Shown: positions 45,301 through 52,676, numbered from the stretch's first letter. The stretch: DNA of 64,000 nt from Branchinecta lynchi (GCA_023053575.1 JAKZAP010000013.1:3730001-3794000); one strand, 5' to 3'. Notes: generated by a model not told the origin, from the letters alone. Program-made: numbers and translations.

Positions 45301-48300
45301 ATCTCGTGCCTCAGACCACCCACTTCAAATCCGGACCGGATCCGGTGACTTATGGGGGAGCTGGGGGGGGGGCGGAAATCTTGGGTAACGCTTAGGGTGG
45401 AGGGATCTGGACGGAACTTGGTGGGAAGAACAAGCATAAGTCCTAGATACATCATTGATATAACCGGACCGGATTCGGGCAGTGTGGGGGGAGTTGGGGG
45501 GGGGGGGGGAATTCGGTGATCCCGCGAGTTCGGTATTAGGACGATGAAATTTGGTAGGCATAGCAGGGACCCGAACAGACTGCCTTGAGAATATTCGTTT
45601 CCCCGATCCGACCATCATAGAGGGAGTGGAGGGATGGTGAATCCGGAAATTAGTAACATGCATAACCTTGGAAGGGGTAATCGGACGTGCATGAAACTTG
45701 ACAAGTGTCAAGAACATCTGCCTCAGATGTTCTTTTTCAAATCAGGACCGGATACGAAATCTGGGGGGGGGGCTGGAAGGGGGCACTGGAAATCTTCTGA
45801 AAGGCTCAGATTTGAGGGATCGGGATGGAACTTAGTGGGAAGAACAAGCTTAAACCCTAGATACATTACTGATAAAACAGGACTGTATCTTTTCACGGCG
45901 GGGGCAGTTGGAGGGGGTTTGCCGGAATTCCGGTGATCTCGAGTTAGGGTACTTCCAGATGTGCTAGGTCCGTGAAACTTGGCAGGCATTTTAGGAATTC
46001 TACCATATTCACTTGAAAATAGTCCCTTCGATCCGATCATCGCGGGGAGAGTAGAGGGGTGGGGAATCCGGAATCTAGTGACATTCAGAACTTTGGAATG
46101 GGTGATCGGACGTGCATGAAACTTGGTAAGTACTAAGAACAAGTGTCTTGGATGTTCAGTTTCACGTGTGGACCGGATCTGATCACTGGGAGGGGAGCTG
46201 GAGGGGGCACCGGAAATCTCGTGAATCGCTTTAAGCTGAGGCATCGGAGATGGACTTGGTTGGAAGAGCAAGCGTTAGCCCTAGATGCATTCCTGACAAA
46301 ACAGCACCGGATCTTGTCACGTTGGGGGAAGTGGAGGGGTTTTCCCAGAATTCCGGTGATCTCGAGCTAAGGTGCTTCCAGATGTGCTAGGACCATGAAA
46401 CTTGGCAGGCCAGTTAGGGACTTTAACATATTGACTTGAAAATAGTCCCTTCCCCTACGTGGGGGGAATAGGAGGGGTGGGGAATCCTGAATCTAGTGAT
46501 ATTCACAACTTTGGAATGGGTGATCGGACCTGCATGAAACTTGTCAAGTGTCAAGAACGAGTGGCTCAAATGTTCAGTTTCAAGTCCGGTGTGGGTCTGA
46601 TCCCTGGGGAGGGGGGGGGGTAGCTGCAGGAAGACAAACTGACAAACATGCTAACTGTTCCGACAAGTGCCATATGAGCTGATAATCAGTCGATTTTTAA
46701 AACAGTCGGTAAAAAGAACCAGCCATTCGGTAAATACCTCCCCCCCCCAAAAAAAACATTTTGGCTAGTAACGCCTCTGCTTTGCACAAATCAATGTACT
46801 GGAATGTAGGATTTTGTATTGCTGATTGACTTTTTGGGCTACTGCATTTCCTCGTTGCCTTTTGCCTCGTGGATTTGGTCAACAATTATCACATTGTCTG
46901 GTATGATAAGATAAATATTCTTTGACCCCAAGCTGACTTTGAAACATTTATTCAAACAACGTTTACAAAGGATACGTCAGCTACGATTCTTCATCAGTGA
47001 TATTTCGGCCCTTCTTGGCAAGGGTCCTTGTCAGGCTGTCAATTTTCTGGGTCAACGTCGAGGAAGGATTACAGGTTTGTTTCCTTCCCCGACGTTGACC
47101 CAGAAGATTGACAGCCCGACGAGGACCCTTGCCAAGAAGGGCCGAAATATCGCTGATGAAGAATCGTAGCTGACGTATCCGTTGTAAACATTGTTTGAAT
47201 ATATGATAAGATAGTTCTTCTTTTTTAGCTCTTCCATTGCCGTGTTTCTCATTGACCGGGGAACGCATGAAGAAGTTACTTCAGATCGAGTTGTTGCTAT
47301 GCCAGAACGATTTTGGCAGATTGAGCCCAAAGTCCTACAATGCGAATTATACGGGGTAAGAAGTCACCTTTTATGCCGTTTCCTGATATTAGGGACCTGG
47401 CTTCTTAAACGCGCGTTCTATTTCTCTTCTTTTTTTTTTTTAACTTATTCTACAAAAAACATTAGGTGCGTTTTTGCTGATACCATGGTATCTGATACCA
47501 CGGTCAAAATGTGTTTTTGCAGTTATCGTGGTATCTGGCCAGTTATCGTGGTATCAGATATTCAGATACTACGGTCCGACCTTGGTAAATGGTCGTGGTA
47601 TCTGAAAAGTCATCTCACTAGCATACCCGCAATACGAGATGGACAAGCGCCTTACCGAAGGTGTCCAGCGACGCGCCACGAAAATGGTCAAAGCAATGCA
47701 GAGCACCCCATACCCAGAAAGACTCAAAGCCCTCAACATCCCCACAGTGACCTACAGGAGAAATCGTGGTGACATGATTGCTGTGCACACAAATTTGAGC
47801 AACAACATCCTACCCAACACTTTTGTGCCAGACAAAATCAATCAATCAAGTTTAATCCGAATAGCTAAAAGCTAAAGAAGGAATACACAGGAGGAACCAC
47901 CAGCGGCCACCCAAAAAAGCTGACCAAAGGCGTAATCTCGCCCTTCCTCGAGGACTCCTCTGGGAATCGAAAGGATCGGCGAGAATAGAGGGAGTCACTC
48001 CACGCGGACTCCGCCTAGGAAAACAACGAGAACACGGGGAATGCTTCTACAATGGATTTTGTTCGAAAAAAGAATATGCAGTTGACAAAATTAGTCTGGA
48101 TCCACTTTATTTTTGGTTTTGTGCTGATACTTTTTAATTAATTTTACATTGCACCAACACCAGCAAAAATTGATTCCCCTCCGAATCTGAAAGGGAGTCC
48201 TTTCTGATGATGGTGATGATAATCGGAGCATTCCCCGTCCGTGGGGACTACGGGGAGTGAGTCCCCGGGACAAACAAAAACGCGAGGACTCCTCAAGTGG

Positions 48301-51300
48301 AGTCCTCGGGGAACGGCGAGAATACGCCTCAAGAGACCTGTACTGGAGCGGCATGCAAAGACCTTCTTCACAAGTTGATCGATCAACAACAAATAGTCTC
48401 AAACAACATTTGCACAAGGAGTGGTCAGGCAAACAATGGAGATTCAACTGGAAACCTGAACAAGACAGCACCCATGAAGGCGTATATTAGGAGAAATCCT
48501 ATTCGCCTGCAATTGTAAATTTGCAGGTATAATGTAGTTTCCCCGATGCGACCATCGTGGGGGGAGTGGAGGGATGGGGAGTCAGGAATCTAGTGGCAAA
48601 TTCAGCTATTGAGCGGGTGATCGGATTTAAATAAAACTTGAAATTTTGAAATACCTCCTGCCTCAGACGTCCCATTCTAAATCCGGACCGGCCGGTGACA
48701 TTTGGGGAAGTTGGAGGGGGGGGGACCGGAAATCCTTGGAAACGATTAGAGTGGAGAGATAGGGATGAAACTTGGTAGGAAGAACAAGTATTGGCCCTAG
48801 ATACGTAATTGACGAAACCAGCTTATCAGGGCTCTATGGGGGGAGTTGAAGGGTCTTTGCCGGAATTCTGGTGATCGCCACTGTCCTCGATGAAACTTTG
48901 CAGGTGAATTAAGGACCCGACACAATGCCCTAGAAACTTGTGTTCCTGGACCCGACCATCTTTGGGGGAAGAAATTACTAAAAACTTGATGGGTGATAAA
49001 AGCGAGCTGATGACCTAGACAAGCAAAATATGCGTCTGAACCACATGCGGCCACGGTTGGGAGAGTTAGGGGGCGGGTCCGGAAACTTTTGACATGCAAA
49101 AAAAATATACGGATGGACAGAATGGGATGCAAGTTGGAGAGTTCCGAGTTTATGCGGCCTTGATTTGTTATTTTGCGTCCGGACTGGATCCAACCAAGGT
49201 AGGGGGGATGTAGCGGGAACAGGAAATTTGCAGATAAGCCATACTCCGATTCCAGTCAAACTTGACGGACAGGAAGAGGAGATGTCAGAGATTTGACATT
49301 TATATTTCCGACTTCCTAGTCGTATTCAGCCACAGTGGGGGGCGTTGGAAGGGGAGTCTCCGAGATGTTGGGGCTCGCATAGAGGTGAAACAGGTGGAGG
49401 TTAAACAGGAGGAGAGATTTGAATGAAACTTGGAATGAAGAGAGATGGCTAGGAGTTACTGGAACTTCCCCCAAAATGCTCAGATTCAAGTGAAACTTGA
49501 TAGTTGGTAAGATAAAATGCTTTAGATGATCCATTTAGGAGTCCGAACCAGATTCGGCTGCGGTAGAGGGAGTAGGAGGGGGTTACCGGAAATCGTGTGG
49601 TATGTCTAGGGACCAAACGAGTGGATCTATTGGGTTGAAACTATAAGATTTGATCTAGATGATCGGAGGCGATGCCGTGCTCAGACTTGAGTGAAACTAT
49701 ATATCCTATTTCTAGGCCCGAACCATATTTTTGGATGGCGGGGTACTTTGTGACGTTCCTATCTACTTTCTTGTACCACTTACTCGTAACATGTGCCATA
49801 TGAGCTTGTTGCTCTTGTTAAAAGAAGGAGATTTCGATTTGAATCAATCATGAATGGCGTTAGTTACTTTGTTTGTTATATCTTAATTTATCTCCTTACA
49901 CGCTCGAGGAGATGCCAAGAAGCAACAAGTTCGCATGATGCCTATCCGTCATAAGACGCGGATGATTCCCAAATCAGTTTACAGTTTCCGGACTGTATTG
50001 ACATTGATGAATTTCTGACCGTGACTTCTATAGGCCTACCGTGGTCATTTTTCTGCAGTATATTAACTCGGACCGGTTGTGGTTCTTTGATGCTTGGCGA
50101 CAAGCGGTCTGTGCAACCCCCGGTTGTATCTGTATGCTATCGTTTTTATCAGCTTATCGTCAGTTAGTAGGAACATATAGCATGTTCACCCTTCTAACAT
50201 TAGTAACTATCAGTTACTATTTTCGTTCCGACCTCGTGAAAAGTTACTACGCTGACGTTACACGTTCCAACCTTGTCAAAATATTAACTAATAGTATCCT
50301 AACTATTTGCTTGTCACGTCGGGGAGTGTAGGTTAGTGTGGTAGCTAGGCTACGATCTCTGTGACGTCACATGACTGGCCGGATCAGCCCGCGGCATGAT
50401 ATTTTTACGAAAATAGACAAATGCGTTCCAGCTTTGACGCCAATAAGCCAGGATTCGTGACGTCCTGCGTAGTAACTACGGCAAGGAGGTTGAAACACGC
50501 TCATAGATTATGTAACCTATTAAAATCTTCTATCTGGGGGGGGGGGGGTAGGACGTCATACAGCAGAGGGATTTCCCCACTTTGGGGGGACTGTATTTGA
50601 GAAGACTCAAACGGTGAATTATGGTTAGTAACGTATTAGGAACGCTGCTGGTGCCTGTCGCGTGTGTGTGCCATCATAGATTATGAGTTATGCAGCGTGT
50701 GGTCTAGGAATACGTGGATTCAGCAAAATCTCAAGTCCTGAAGATACAGTCAACATTTTTAACTCTTTCATGGCAAAAAACGTAAAAAAAAAAAGTCTAA
50801 TCTTGGTTCGCCAATAACTAGGATCCGTTTTGTCTGACATTGATCCTATTCTTTGTTTCGTCTGAATGTTCTCTGCAGTATTTCGCTCGCACAGAGTTTG
50901 AAGGTGTAAGATGCCGCTGTAAGTTTTATTTTCTTTCCAGGTGTCAGCTGTTGAGGGAGACTGGGAAGATGTTGCTACAGAGCTTCTGAATGACCTATTG
51001 GGTCCGAGTGACATTGTCACTGCCCAAATTCAGCGCAAACGGCAAGTCCTCGGCAACACTATTTACTCTACGAAGTTGATTTCATCACGGCTCAACAAAA
51101 TTGGAGACTGGATTCATATGGACTGCGCCGAATATTTGATCAGCACGGGAGTAGCTGTTGAAAAAATAGATGACATAAAGGACAATAACCAGGAACTGAC
51201 CGTTGGAAATTCGAAAGAAGTCTTGCCTTTCTCTAAAGATTTGGTTATAGGAGAGGTTGATTTGGCAGCCGGAAGTTCCGTTACCGGAAGCATAGACGAG

Positions 51301-51584
51301 AATGTTGAAGATGTCGACGTTGTTGCTGGCGAGGAAGAGAAGAGTTCGTTACTTACCTCGCGCAGCTCTGCTTCGTCTTTGGTCGGTCTTGACCCCAGCA
51401 AAATAACCGAATTTGTACCTAGAAGCGGTAACGCAGTGGTGACAGAAGCACTTTCAACGGCTGCGACGGATTACGCTACTGAAGATCAGCCGACGATGAG
51501 CTGGTCTACTTCCGACATGCCTATAGTACAACCGGAGATCAAGTTTGACGTTGATCTTCCTCCTAGTGATGACACATCAGATCC
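30168..51584 (+). CDS. Tudor-domain protein gene, five exons seen, 3' part lost in the assembly gap
   Basis: Proposed exons are 30168-30344 (weak), 35653-35934, 38111-39462, 47229-47355 and 50941-51584 (gap-truncated). Intron phases are 0, 0, 2 and 0 and match at every junction. The protein has a lysine-rich coiled-coil-like segment (exon 35653), a long Ser/Glu-rich disordered region (exon 38111) and one extended Tudor domain spanning the last three exons. Tudor proteins of this type usually act in germ-line or RNA granules by binding dimethylarginine on partners. Here the usual cage residues are replaced, so that role is doubtful. I cannot name the orthologue. Introns hold transposons, including a 4.6-kb hAT-like element and a LINE. 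The true start may lie further upstream. Confidence 0.7.
31740..32660. repeat. interior of the hAT-like element, also related to 57780-58110
   Basis: Blocks such as TTTTCACCGT, ATCTCGTGACCCATG, TTGAAACTTGGTGTACTTGT and CAACTGGGCTCGGATTGCCC recur at 57800-58075. The two regions therefore share more than the 137-bp array. No gene is supported. Confidence 0.5.
32701..33130. mobile_element. nested hAT-like MITE, TIR CAGAGMTGGGSGAATCCG, GGATTCG-motif interior (430 bp)
   Basis: The left end is CAGAGCTGGGGGAATCCG and the right end is CGGATTCGCCCATCTCTG. They are flanked by GTATGATA and ATATGATA, an 8-bp duplication with one mismatch. The CAGAGATGGGC-type end fits hAT. The interior consists largely of GGATTCGAATCC-like units in both orientations. 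Confidence 0.75.
33364..34910. repeat. repeat family C, long copy with 137-bp tandem array
   Basis: It begins TTTTTGGGATCCCAAAACG, followed by a GTCCGTCCGTCCGTC tract and ACGATAACTCTCGAAGGG. It ends GACTGGATCTGGC ... TTTTTGGGATCCCATCGAAACC. A shorter copy is at 58152-58950, and end fragments lie at 17605, 18665 and 60712. Confidence 0.75.
33590..34760. repeat. 137-bp minisatellite, about 8-9 units
   Basis: The anchor GACATGCTGAA recurs at 33641, 33778, 33915, 34052 and 34189 (exact 137-bp spacing) and then, diverged, near 34325, 34461 and beyond. Each unit contains GACGGACAAGTATTTCG, CCGGAATCCGGCC and AACCGGAAAGTTTG. The central units are over 95% alike and those to the right decay progressively. 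Minus-strand frames of 72 codons in every unit are simply the repeat. Confidence 0.85.
35310..35652. other. intron DNA with poly(T) tract
   Basis: A run of about 20 T (35323-35343) follows the hAT-like element directly. The rest up to the acceptor TTTATTTTTTAG (35652) shows no feature. Confidence 0.5.
35653..35934 (+). CDS. Tudor-domain gene exon, coiled-coil-like region
   Basis: The exon has 94 codons between acceptor TTTTTTAG and donor AAAAAT/GTAAGT, phase 0 on both sides. It starts NVKAVADALQTEDPILFLLK. The middle is acidic (DNESSDDESG) and the end is a lysine/leucine-rich helix (KIEKEKAKLKQKLHGLKAA) likely to form a coiled coil. No family is recognised from this part alone. Confidence 0.7.
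35935..36665. other. intron, no supported feature
   Basis: A strong donor-like GGATTAA/GTGAGT (36339-36340) follows a possible short frame, but all three frames between it and the nearest acceptor are closed. I therefore do not annotate an exon here. No repeat was recognised. Confidence 0.35.
36670..37081 (+). mobile_element. inverted-repeat element, family H copy 1 (GGAGTCC-rich, about 410 bp)
   Basis: It starts AGGCGTATTCTTGCCGTTAC and ends CGGGGAACGGGAATACGCCT, an inverted repeat. Both sides contain GGAGTCCYCG and ACTCCC-type units. A second copy in the opposite orientation lies at 47940-48330. Both are in introns of the Tudor-domain gene. Confidence 0.65.
37325..37629. mobile_element. 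MITE family F copy 2, TSD TAA (305 bp)
   Basis: The ends are TAA/GAGCGTGTTCCATCC and GGTGGAACACGCTC/TAA. It is about 95% alike to 9411-9717. It is inserted next to, or within, a sequence with GACGCG-rich ends (see 37681-38047). Confidence 0.8.
37681..38047. mobile_element. inverted-repeat element, TIR AAGCCGCTTTCACATTGACG, GCGTTGCG-motif interior
   Basis: The left end AAGCCGCTTTCACATTGACG is matched in inverse at the right by CGTCAATGTAAAACCGGCTT. GTTGCGTTGCGTA, CTGCGTCGTGCTTGCGTCG and similar units fill both flanks. Another terminal piece lies at 37284-37321, before the family F insertion, so the element may be larger (37284-38047) with F inside it. It ends about 64 bp before the exon at 38111. 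Confidence 0.6.
38111..39462 (+). CDS. Tudor-domain gene large exon: disordered region and first part of the Tudor domain
   Basis: The exon runs from acceptor TTTCTTTTAG to donor GACTTTTTC/GTAAGT, 450 codons plus 2 bases (phase 2). The first 370 residues are rich in Ser, Glu, Pro and Gln and look disordered. They contain a small internal repeat, TGSGYKPQ and TGSDIKPQ. The last 80 residues start an extended Tudor fold: KLSVTILNVVSPDRIYLRKV, a helical linker, then GDLVCVRMNKGKRYYRAKVE, matching the usual pattern of a conserved strand, a linker and a (W/Y)YRA(R/K)V motif. Confidence 0.8.
39463..39584. other. start of a 7.8-kb intron
   Basis: This is short unique-looking sequence after the donor, before a family A repeat starts. 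The intron runs to the acceptor at 47228. Confidence 0.5.
39585..40565. repeat. dispersed repeat family A, copy 3
   Basis: It starts near CTCAAGTGGCATATACCGATCAC and repeats the GATGAAACTTGGC and CGGACCGGATCCG modules, ending with the distal AAATGATACTTTTAAGC module. It is followed at once by a family B end. Confidence 0.6.
40814..42274 (-). CDS. LINE reverse transcriptase domain (partial ORF2)
   Basis: This is a 486-codon frame of reverse transcriptase from a non-LTR retrotransposon, copying element RNA at a nicked target. Visible blocks are SYRPITVSPILCK (residues 136-148), NQFGFKKG (167-174), motif A GLDVTRAFDSGIHA with D204 and D210, KGIRQGAVTSPPLFNN (263-278), motif C NYADD with D305 and D306, and the thumb-side YLGLPIGPS (370-378) and LLRLPPWSSN. 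It stops shortly after the thumb, with no RNase H or zinc knuckle. The upstream frame is broken near 42274-42330, so the start given is only the first ATG of the open stretch. All catalytic Asp are present, but the element is truncated and probably inactive. Confidence 0.85.
   Translation of the reverse strand: MVWRTLKTRDKNQPCQSDVISMDDWYDYFSCDHLISLQEKHENILDQCLANSANKLDFVVSRSMLAACILKVKKKKSRGIDQVCGNHLQAGWSLLLEHLTLLYQMIFSSGLVPDLFCVGIITPVIKKGKPTNICSSYRPITVSPILCKILELLVINDINIKCYTPTNQFGFKKGVGREHAHCLIAKLITHAHENDETLVLAGLDVTRAFDSGIHAHILECAYCRGVSSSEIRVLRNMYNKLSARIKVQCQGLENLTPPIPIKKGIRQGAVTSPPLFNNSVLIPQEKALTTCIFDGMDVSMANYADDILNTSRTVKGIESNFGILDAEYGEVALSFNKSKTEITIFNPRSKEPIEIDFGGELLKPKDSLTYLGLPIGPSVRATYGLLIALNYKFCRSILGKVYNAFVIPHLLALAPCWCIFTESEIKALCKCFYKFAKYLLRLPPWSSNTSISRKYGVAQPVIAVQKRLLRYSEDLDPTSDMYRLLK
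42318..42705 (-). pseudogene. frameshifted upstream part of the LINE ORF2
   Basis: Two overlapping frames encode SEVSCVNDQEKQVLLNIYYA and then ENSDLVDACGKSKFWLAMWN, followed by NTLKK. The style is that of the region between endonuclease and RT in LINE ORF2. At least two frame changes separate them from the RT frame. The piece ends abruptly at the family B junction. Confidence 0.6.
42877..43880. repeat. tandem-like distal modules of family A
   Basis: The module CTAGCRCCCTTAAAGTGCGC, followed by CACAGCCAAG, ACCAAACGA, CACATTTTCGTGATTTCC and ATGATCATT, appears at least three times (about 42900, 43500 and 43740), with a less similar stretch (43030-43480) between them. It is non-coding. Confidence 0.5.
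43881..44338. other. intron, family I fragment, no gene
   Basis: The segment 44228-44335 (CAGGGGTGTCACG, a G run, then TTTTCCGTAAAAATTGTCG) resembles the family I start. The rest shows nothing that I can support. Confidence 0.4.
44431..45103 (+). mobile_element. solo LTR of a retrotransposon (673 bp, TSD TTCG)
   Basis: The element begins TGTAACGAATAAGTC and ends CCTAATATAACA, the TG...CA ends of an LTR. It is flanked by TTCG on both sides (44427-44430 and 45104-45107). Family A copies elsewhere read GCTAGTTCGGGCAC without interruption, which confirms the insertion. A TATA box (TATAAATA at about 44777-44784) and a possible poly(A) signal region (TATTAAAAG, about 44874) fit U3-R-U5 order. The U3 holds two copies of about 60 bp beginning AGAGATTCTTTCAATCCA (44562 and 44648). 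No internal gag or pol is present, so it arose by LTR-LTR recombination. Confidence 0.75.
44771..44790 (+). promoter_or_regulatory. TATA box of the solo LTR
   Basis: TATAAATA stands in TTAGTATAAATACTCAG about 345 bp into the LTR, the position expected for an LTR promoter. Activity is unknown. Confidence 0.45.
46673..46790. repeat. family I fragment
   Basis: It contains AATCAGTCGATTTTTAAAAC, AGTCGGTAAAAA, CAGCCATTCGGTAAATACC, a C run and GGCTAGTAACGCCTC. Confidence 0.55.
46912..47205. mobile_element. family B near-perfect palindrome next to the Tudor exon
   Basis: The left arm (46949-47061) and right arm (47090-47201) are nearly perfect inverted copies. Each holds GGATACGTCAGCTACGATTC, ATATTTCGGCCCTTCTTGGC and AAGGGTCC, and GACGTTGACCCAGAAGATTG in inverse. 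The outer left flank GACCCCAAGCTGACTTTGAA belongs to the same element. The right arm ends about 28 bases before the first base of the exon at 47229. Confidence 0.8.
47229..47355 (+). CDS. Tudor-domain gene exon: core of the Tudor barrel
   Basis: The 127-bp exon follows acceptor CTTTTTTAG and ends at TACGGG/GTAAGA, entering in phase 2 and leaving in phase 0. After completing Ser it encodes SSIAVFLIDRGTHEEVTSDR, then VVAMPERFWQIEPKVLQCEL and YG. The pattern V-F-x-I-D-x-G-x-x-E-x-V followed by L/M-P-x-x-F and Q-C-x-L-x-G is that of Tudor domains. The usual D-Y-G-N is D-R-G-T here. No ATG is needed, because it is internal. Confidence 0.82.
47465..47610. repeat. GGTATC-motif element fragment
   Basis: Starting TTAGGTGCGTTTTTGC, the stretch repeats TCGTGGTATCTG, GATACCACGG and close variants about eight times in both orientations. 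It looks like one end of an element of the GCGTTTTT type with its own amplified motif. A far terminus was not found. Confidence 0.5.
47615..47875 (+). pseudogene. LINE ORF2 C-terminal fragment (CR1/L2-like)
   Basis: The frame from 47615 reads ... EMDKRLTEGVQRRATKMVK and then YPERLKALNIPTVTYRRNRG and DMIAVH. The VQRRATK, RLKxLxIPTxxYRRxRGDMI pattern is characteristic of the region after RT in CR1/L2-like non-LTR elements. It differs from the other LINE family in the window. The frame stops at 47873 and is truncated on both sides. Confidence 0.75.
47940..48330 (-). mobile_element. inverted-repeat element, family H copy 2
   Basis: This is the inverse of 36670-37081. It ends GGGGAACGGCGAGAATACGCC. 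The left side (CTTCCTCGAGGACTCCTC) is less well preserved. The shared centre has GATTCCCCTCCGAATCTGAA and GGTGTTGGTGCAATG-type sequence. Confidence 0.65.
48336..48520. other. no well supported feature
   Basis: This may continue the LINE fragment beyond the family H insertion (overlapping frames with GNLNKTAPMKAY), but I cannot align it with confidence. Confidence 0.25.
48530..49812. repeat. dispersed repeat family A, copy 5 (diverged)
   Basis: It repeats CGACCATCGTGGGGGGAGTG, ATGAAACTTGGTAGGAAGAAC and later more degraded modules, ending CATGTGCCATATGAGCTTGTTGCTCTTGTT. The right half is the most diverged family A sequence in the window. Confidence 0.6.
49813..50177. other. intron, no supported feature
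   Basis: No repeat or exon could be recognised between the family A end and the next MITE. Confidence 0.35.
50178..50502. mobile_element. MITE family F copy 3, TSD ATA (325 bp), inverted
   Basis: The ends are ATA/TAGCATGTTCACCCTTC and GGTTGAAACACGCTC/ATA. It has the same interior as 9411 and 37325, in opposite orientation, with more divergence. Confidence 0.7.
50941..51584 (+). CDS. Tudor-domain gene exon: end of the Tudor fold and acidic tail, truncated by gap
   Basis: The exon begins after TTATTTTCTTTCCAG in phase 0 and stays open for 214 codons into the N run. It starts VSAVEGDWEDVATELLNDLL, which completes the extended Tudor fold (the W and following helix), then a strand-rich part (GNTIYSTKLI, then DWIHMDCAEYLISTGVAVE), as in the SN-like half of the domain. 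After that it is acidic and Ser/Thr-rich. The frame after the gap (LDTIA then stop) may be intronic and should not be joined. Confidence 0.78.
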
Positions 51585-51684
51585 NNNNNNNNNNNNNNNN
51601 NNNNNNNNNNNNNNNNNNNNNNNNNNNNNNNNNNNNNNNNNNNNNNNNNNNNNNNNNNNNNNNNNNNNNNNNNNNNNNNNNNNN
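51585..51684. other. assembly gap (100 N)
   Basis: Exactly one hundred N, a conventional length for a gap of unknown size. It interrupts a coding exon of the Tudor-domain gene. Confidence 0.98.
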
Positions 51685-51927
51685 TTGGATACCATAGCCT
51701 AGTCAACAGGAGGGGTATCCAGCCTCGAACCTTGCCTGAAGATGTGGGAAACAAATTTCGTTGCAATCCTAACAAAGTCAAAACTGTCTAGAAAGAAAAC
51801 CTGCATGACCTAGGACCTGTTTTGAACTTCACAGAAGTTGCCTTGTAAGATTTTCAGGCCAAGTTCGAGGTAATATAAATTTGAGGGCGAATACTCCTCC
51901 TGTAGACCAATGCTCGTTATATACAAT

Positions 51928-52278
51928 AGTTGCATTTTTTTTCTCTGGTTCCTCTTCCATGTTCTGTGTTCATAGTTGTCTGATTTGGGTAAAAAAAACA
52001 TGTCACGGGAGTTCTCACCGGTGGTCTCCGGTTTTTCTTATAAGCCGTTTTTGCATCCACCGGTAACTTCTCACCAGTCAATTAACCCGTTTTTGAACTA
52101 ACCAGTGTCCGGTTTTATCTCACCAGTGCGGACTAACTTGCTTGTGAGCCTAGCTTCAGCGAGGAGTTAGCCGGTTTTCATCAACTCACAGGTGAACCAA
52201 AAGAATGCTTTTTAAGGGAAGAACTGGACACTGGTGACCTAAACACCAGTGACAGCTCGGAGTGCAACAAACGCATCT
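51928..52278. mobile_element. MITE, family D-type ends, CACCGGT/CCGGTTTT-motif interior (about 350 bp)
   Basis: The left end is ATAGTTGCATTTTTTTTC and the right end is ACAAACGCATCTATTA, an imperfect inverted repeat flanked by TA. The interior repeats TCTCACCGGTGG, CCGGTTTTTCT and CACCAGTG, with inverse copies (ACACTGGTGACC) on the right. Confidence 0.55.
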
Positions 52279-52434
52279 ATTATTTTGCTTATGCTGTTGT
52301 GTGTTTCGTGTTTTGTCGCTGTTCTGATTATATGCAAATTTAGGATCCTGAGCATGTCTTATGCGGAAAATCTGTTAAATTGCAAATTATATTCCAAAAC
52401 GACCATACTTTAGGATCCAGCTTTATAGTCCGAA

Positions 52435-52676
52435 CTTCTGCAAATCTTTTTTTTCTGTCTGTGAATCTCTCGGCAATTTTCTATCTGAACAGTGATAAAA
52501 CATTCTAGGAGAGCAATTTCCGTGTTTTGCAAAACAGACAGCGGAACAGAGAACACAGAATAGCATAGAAAAACGGGAAAATGAGAAACAGCGTGTTCAG
52601 TGTTTTGACAAAAACGGGAAAAATATGAAACAGAGTGAAAAAGCGAACAGAACAGAGACAAAAAATGCAACTAATA
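52435..52676. repeat. AACAGNGAA-motif repeat ending AAAAAATGCAACTA
   Basis: The stretch is dense in AAAACAGACAG, AACAGAGAACACAG, AAAACGGGAAAA and ends with a GTTGCATTTTTT-type terminus. It is probably another short inverted-repeat element; the left terminus is unclear. Confidence 0.4.

Larger units (their letters stand above)
44339..46672. repeat. dispersed repeat family A, copy 4, split by a solo LTR
   Basis: It opens with TATGGCACTTGCCCTTCGGC facing CCAAGTGCCATA, then the TCCGTCCGTCCGTCGG tract. It continues after the LTR insertion (from 45104) with TTCGGGCACTTC and at least four repeated modules, ending ACAAGTGCCATATGAGC. With the LTR removed the copy is about 1.66 kb. Confidence 0.7.

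Noticed and set aside
46981..47330. Overlapping 76-95-codon frames on both strands
   Set aside because: They are translations of the family B palindrome.
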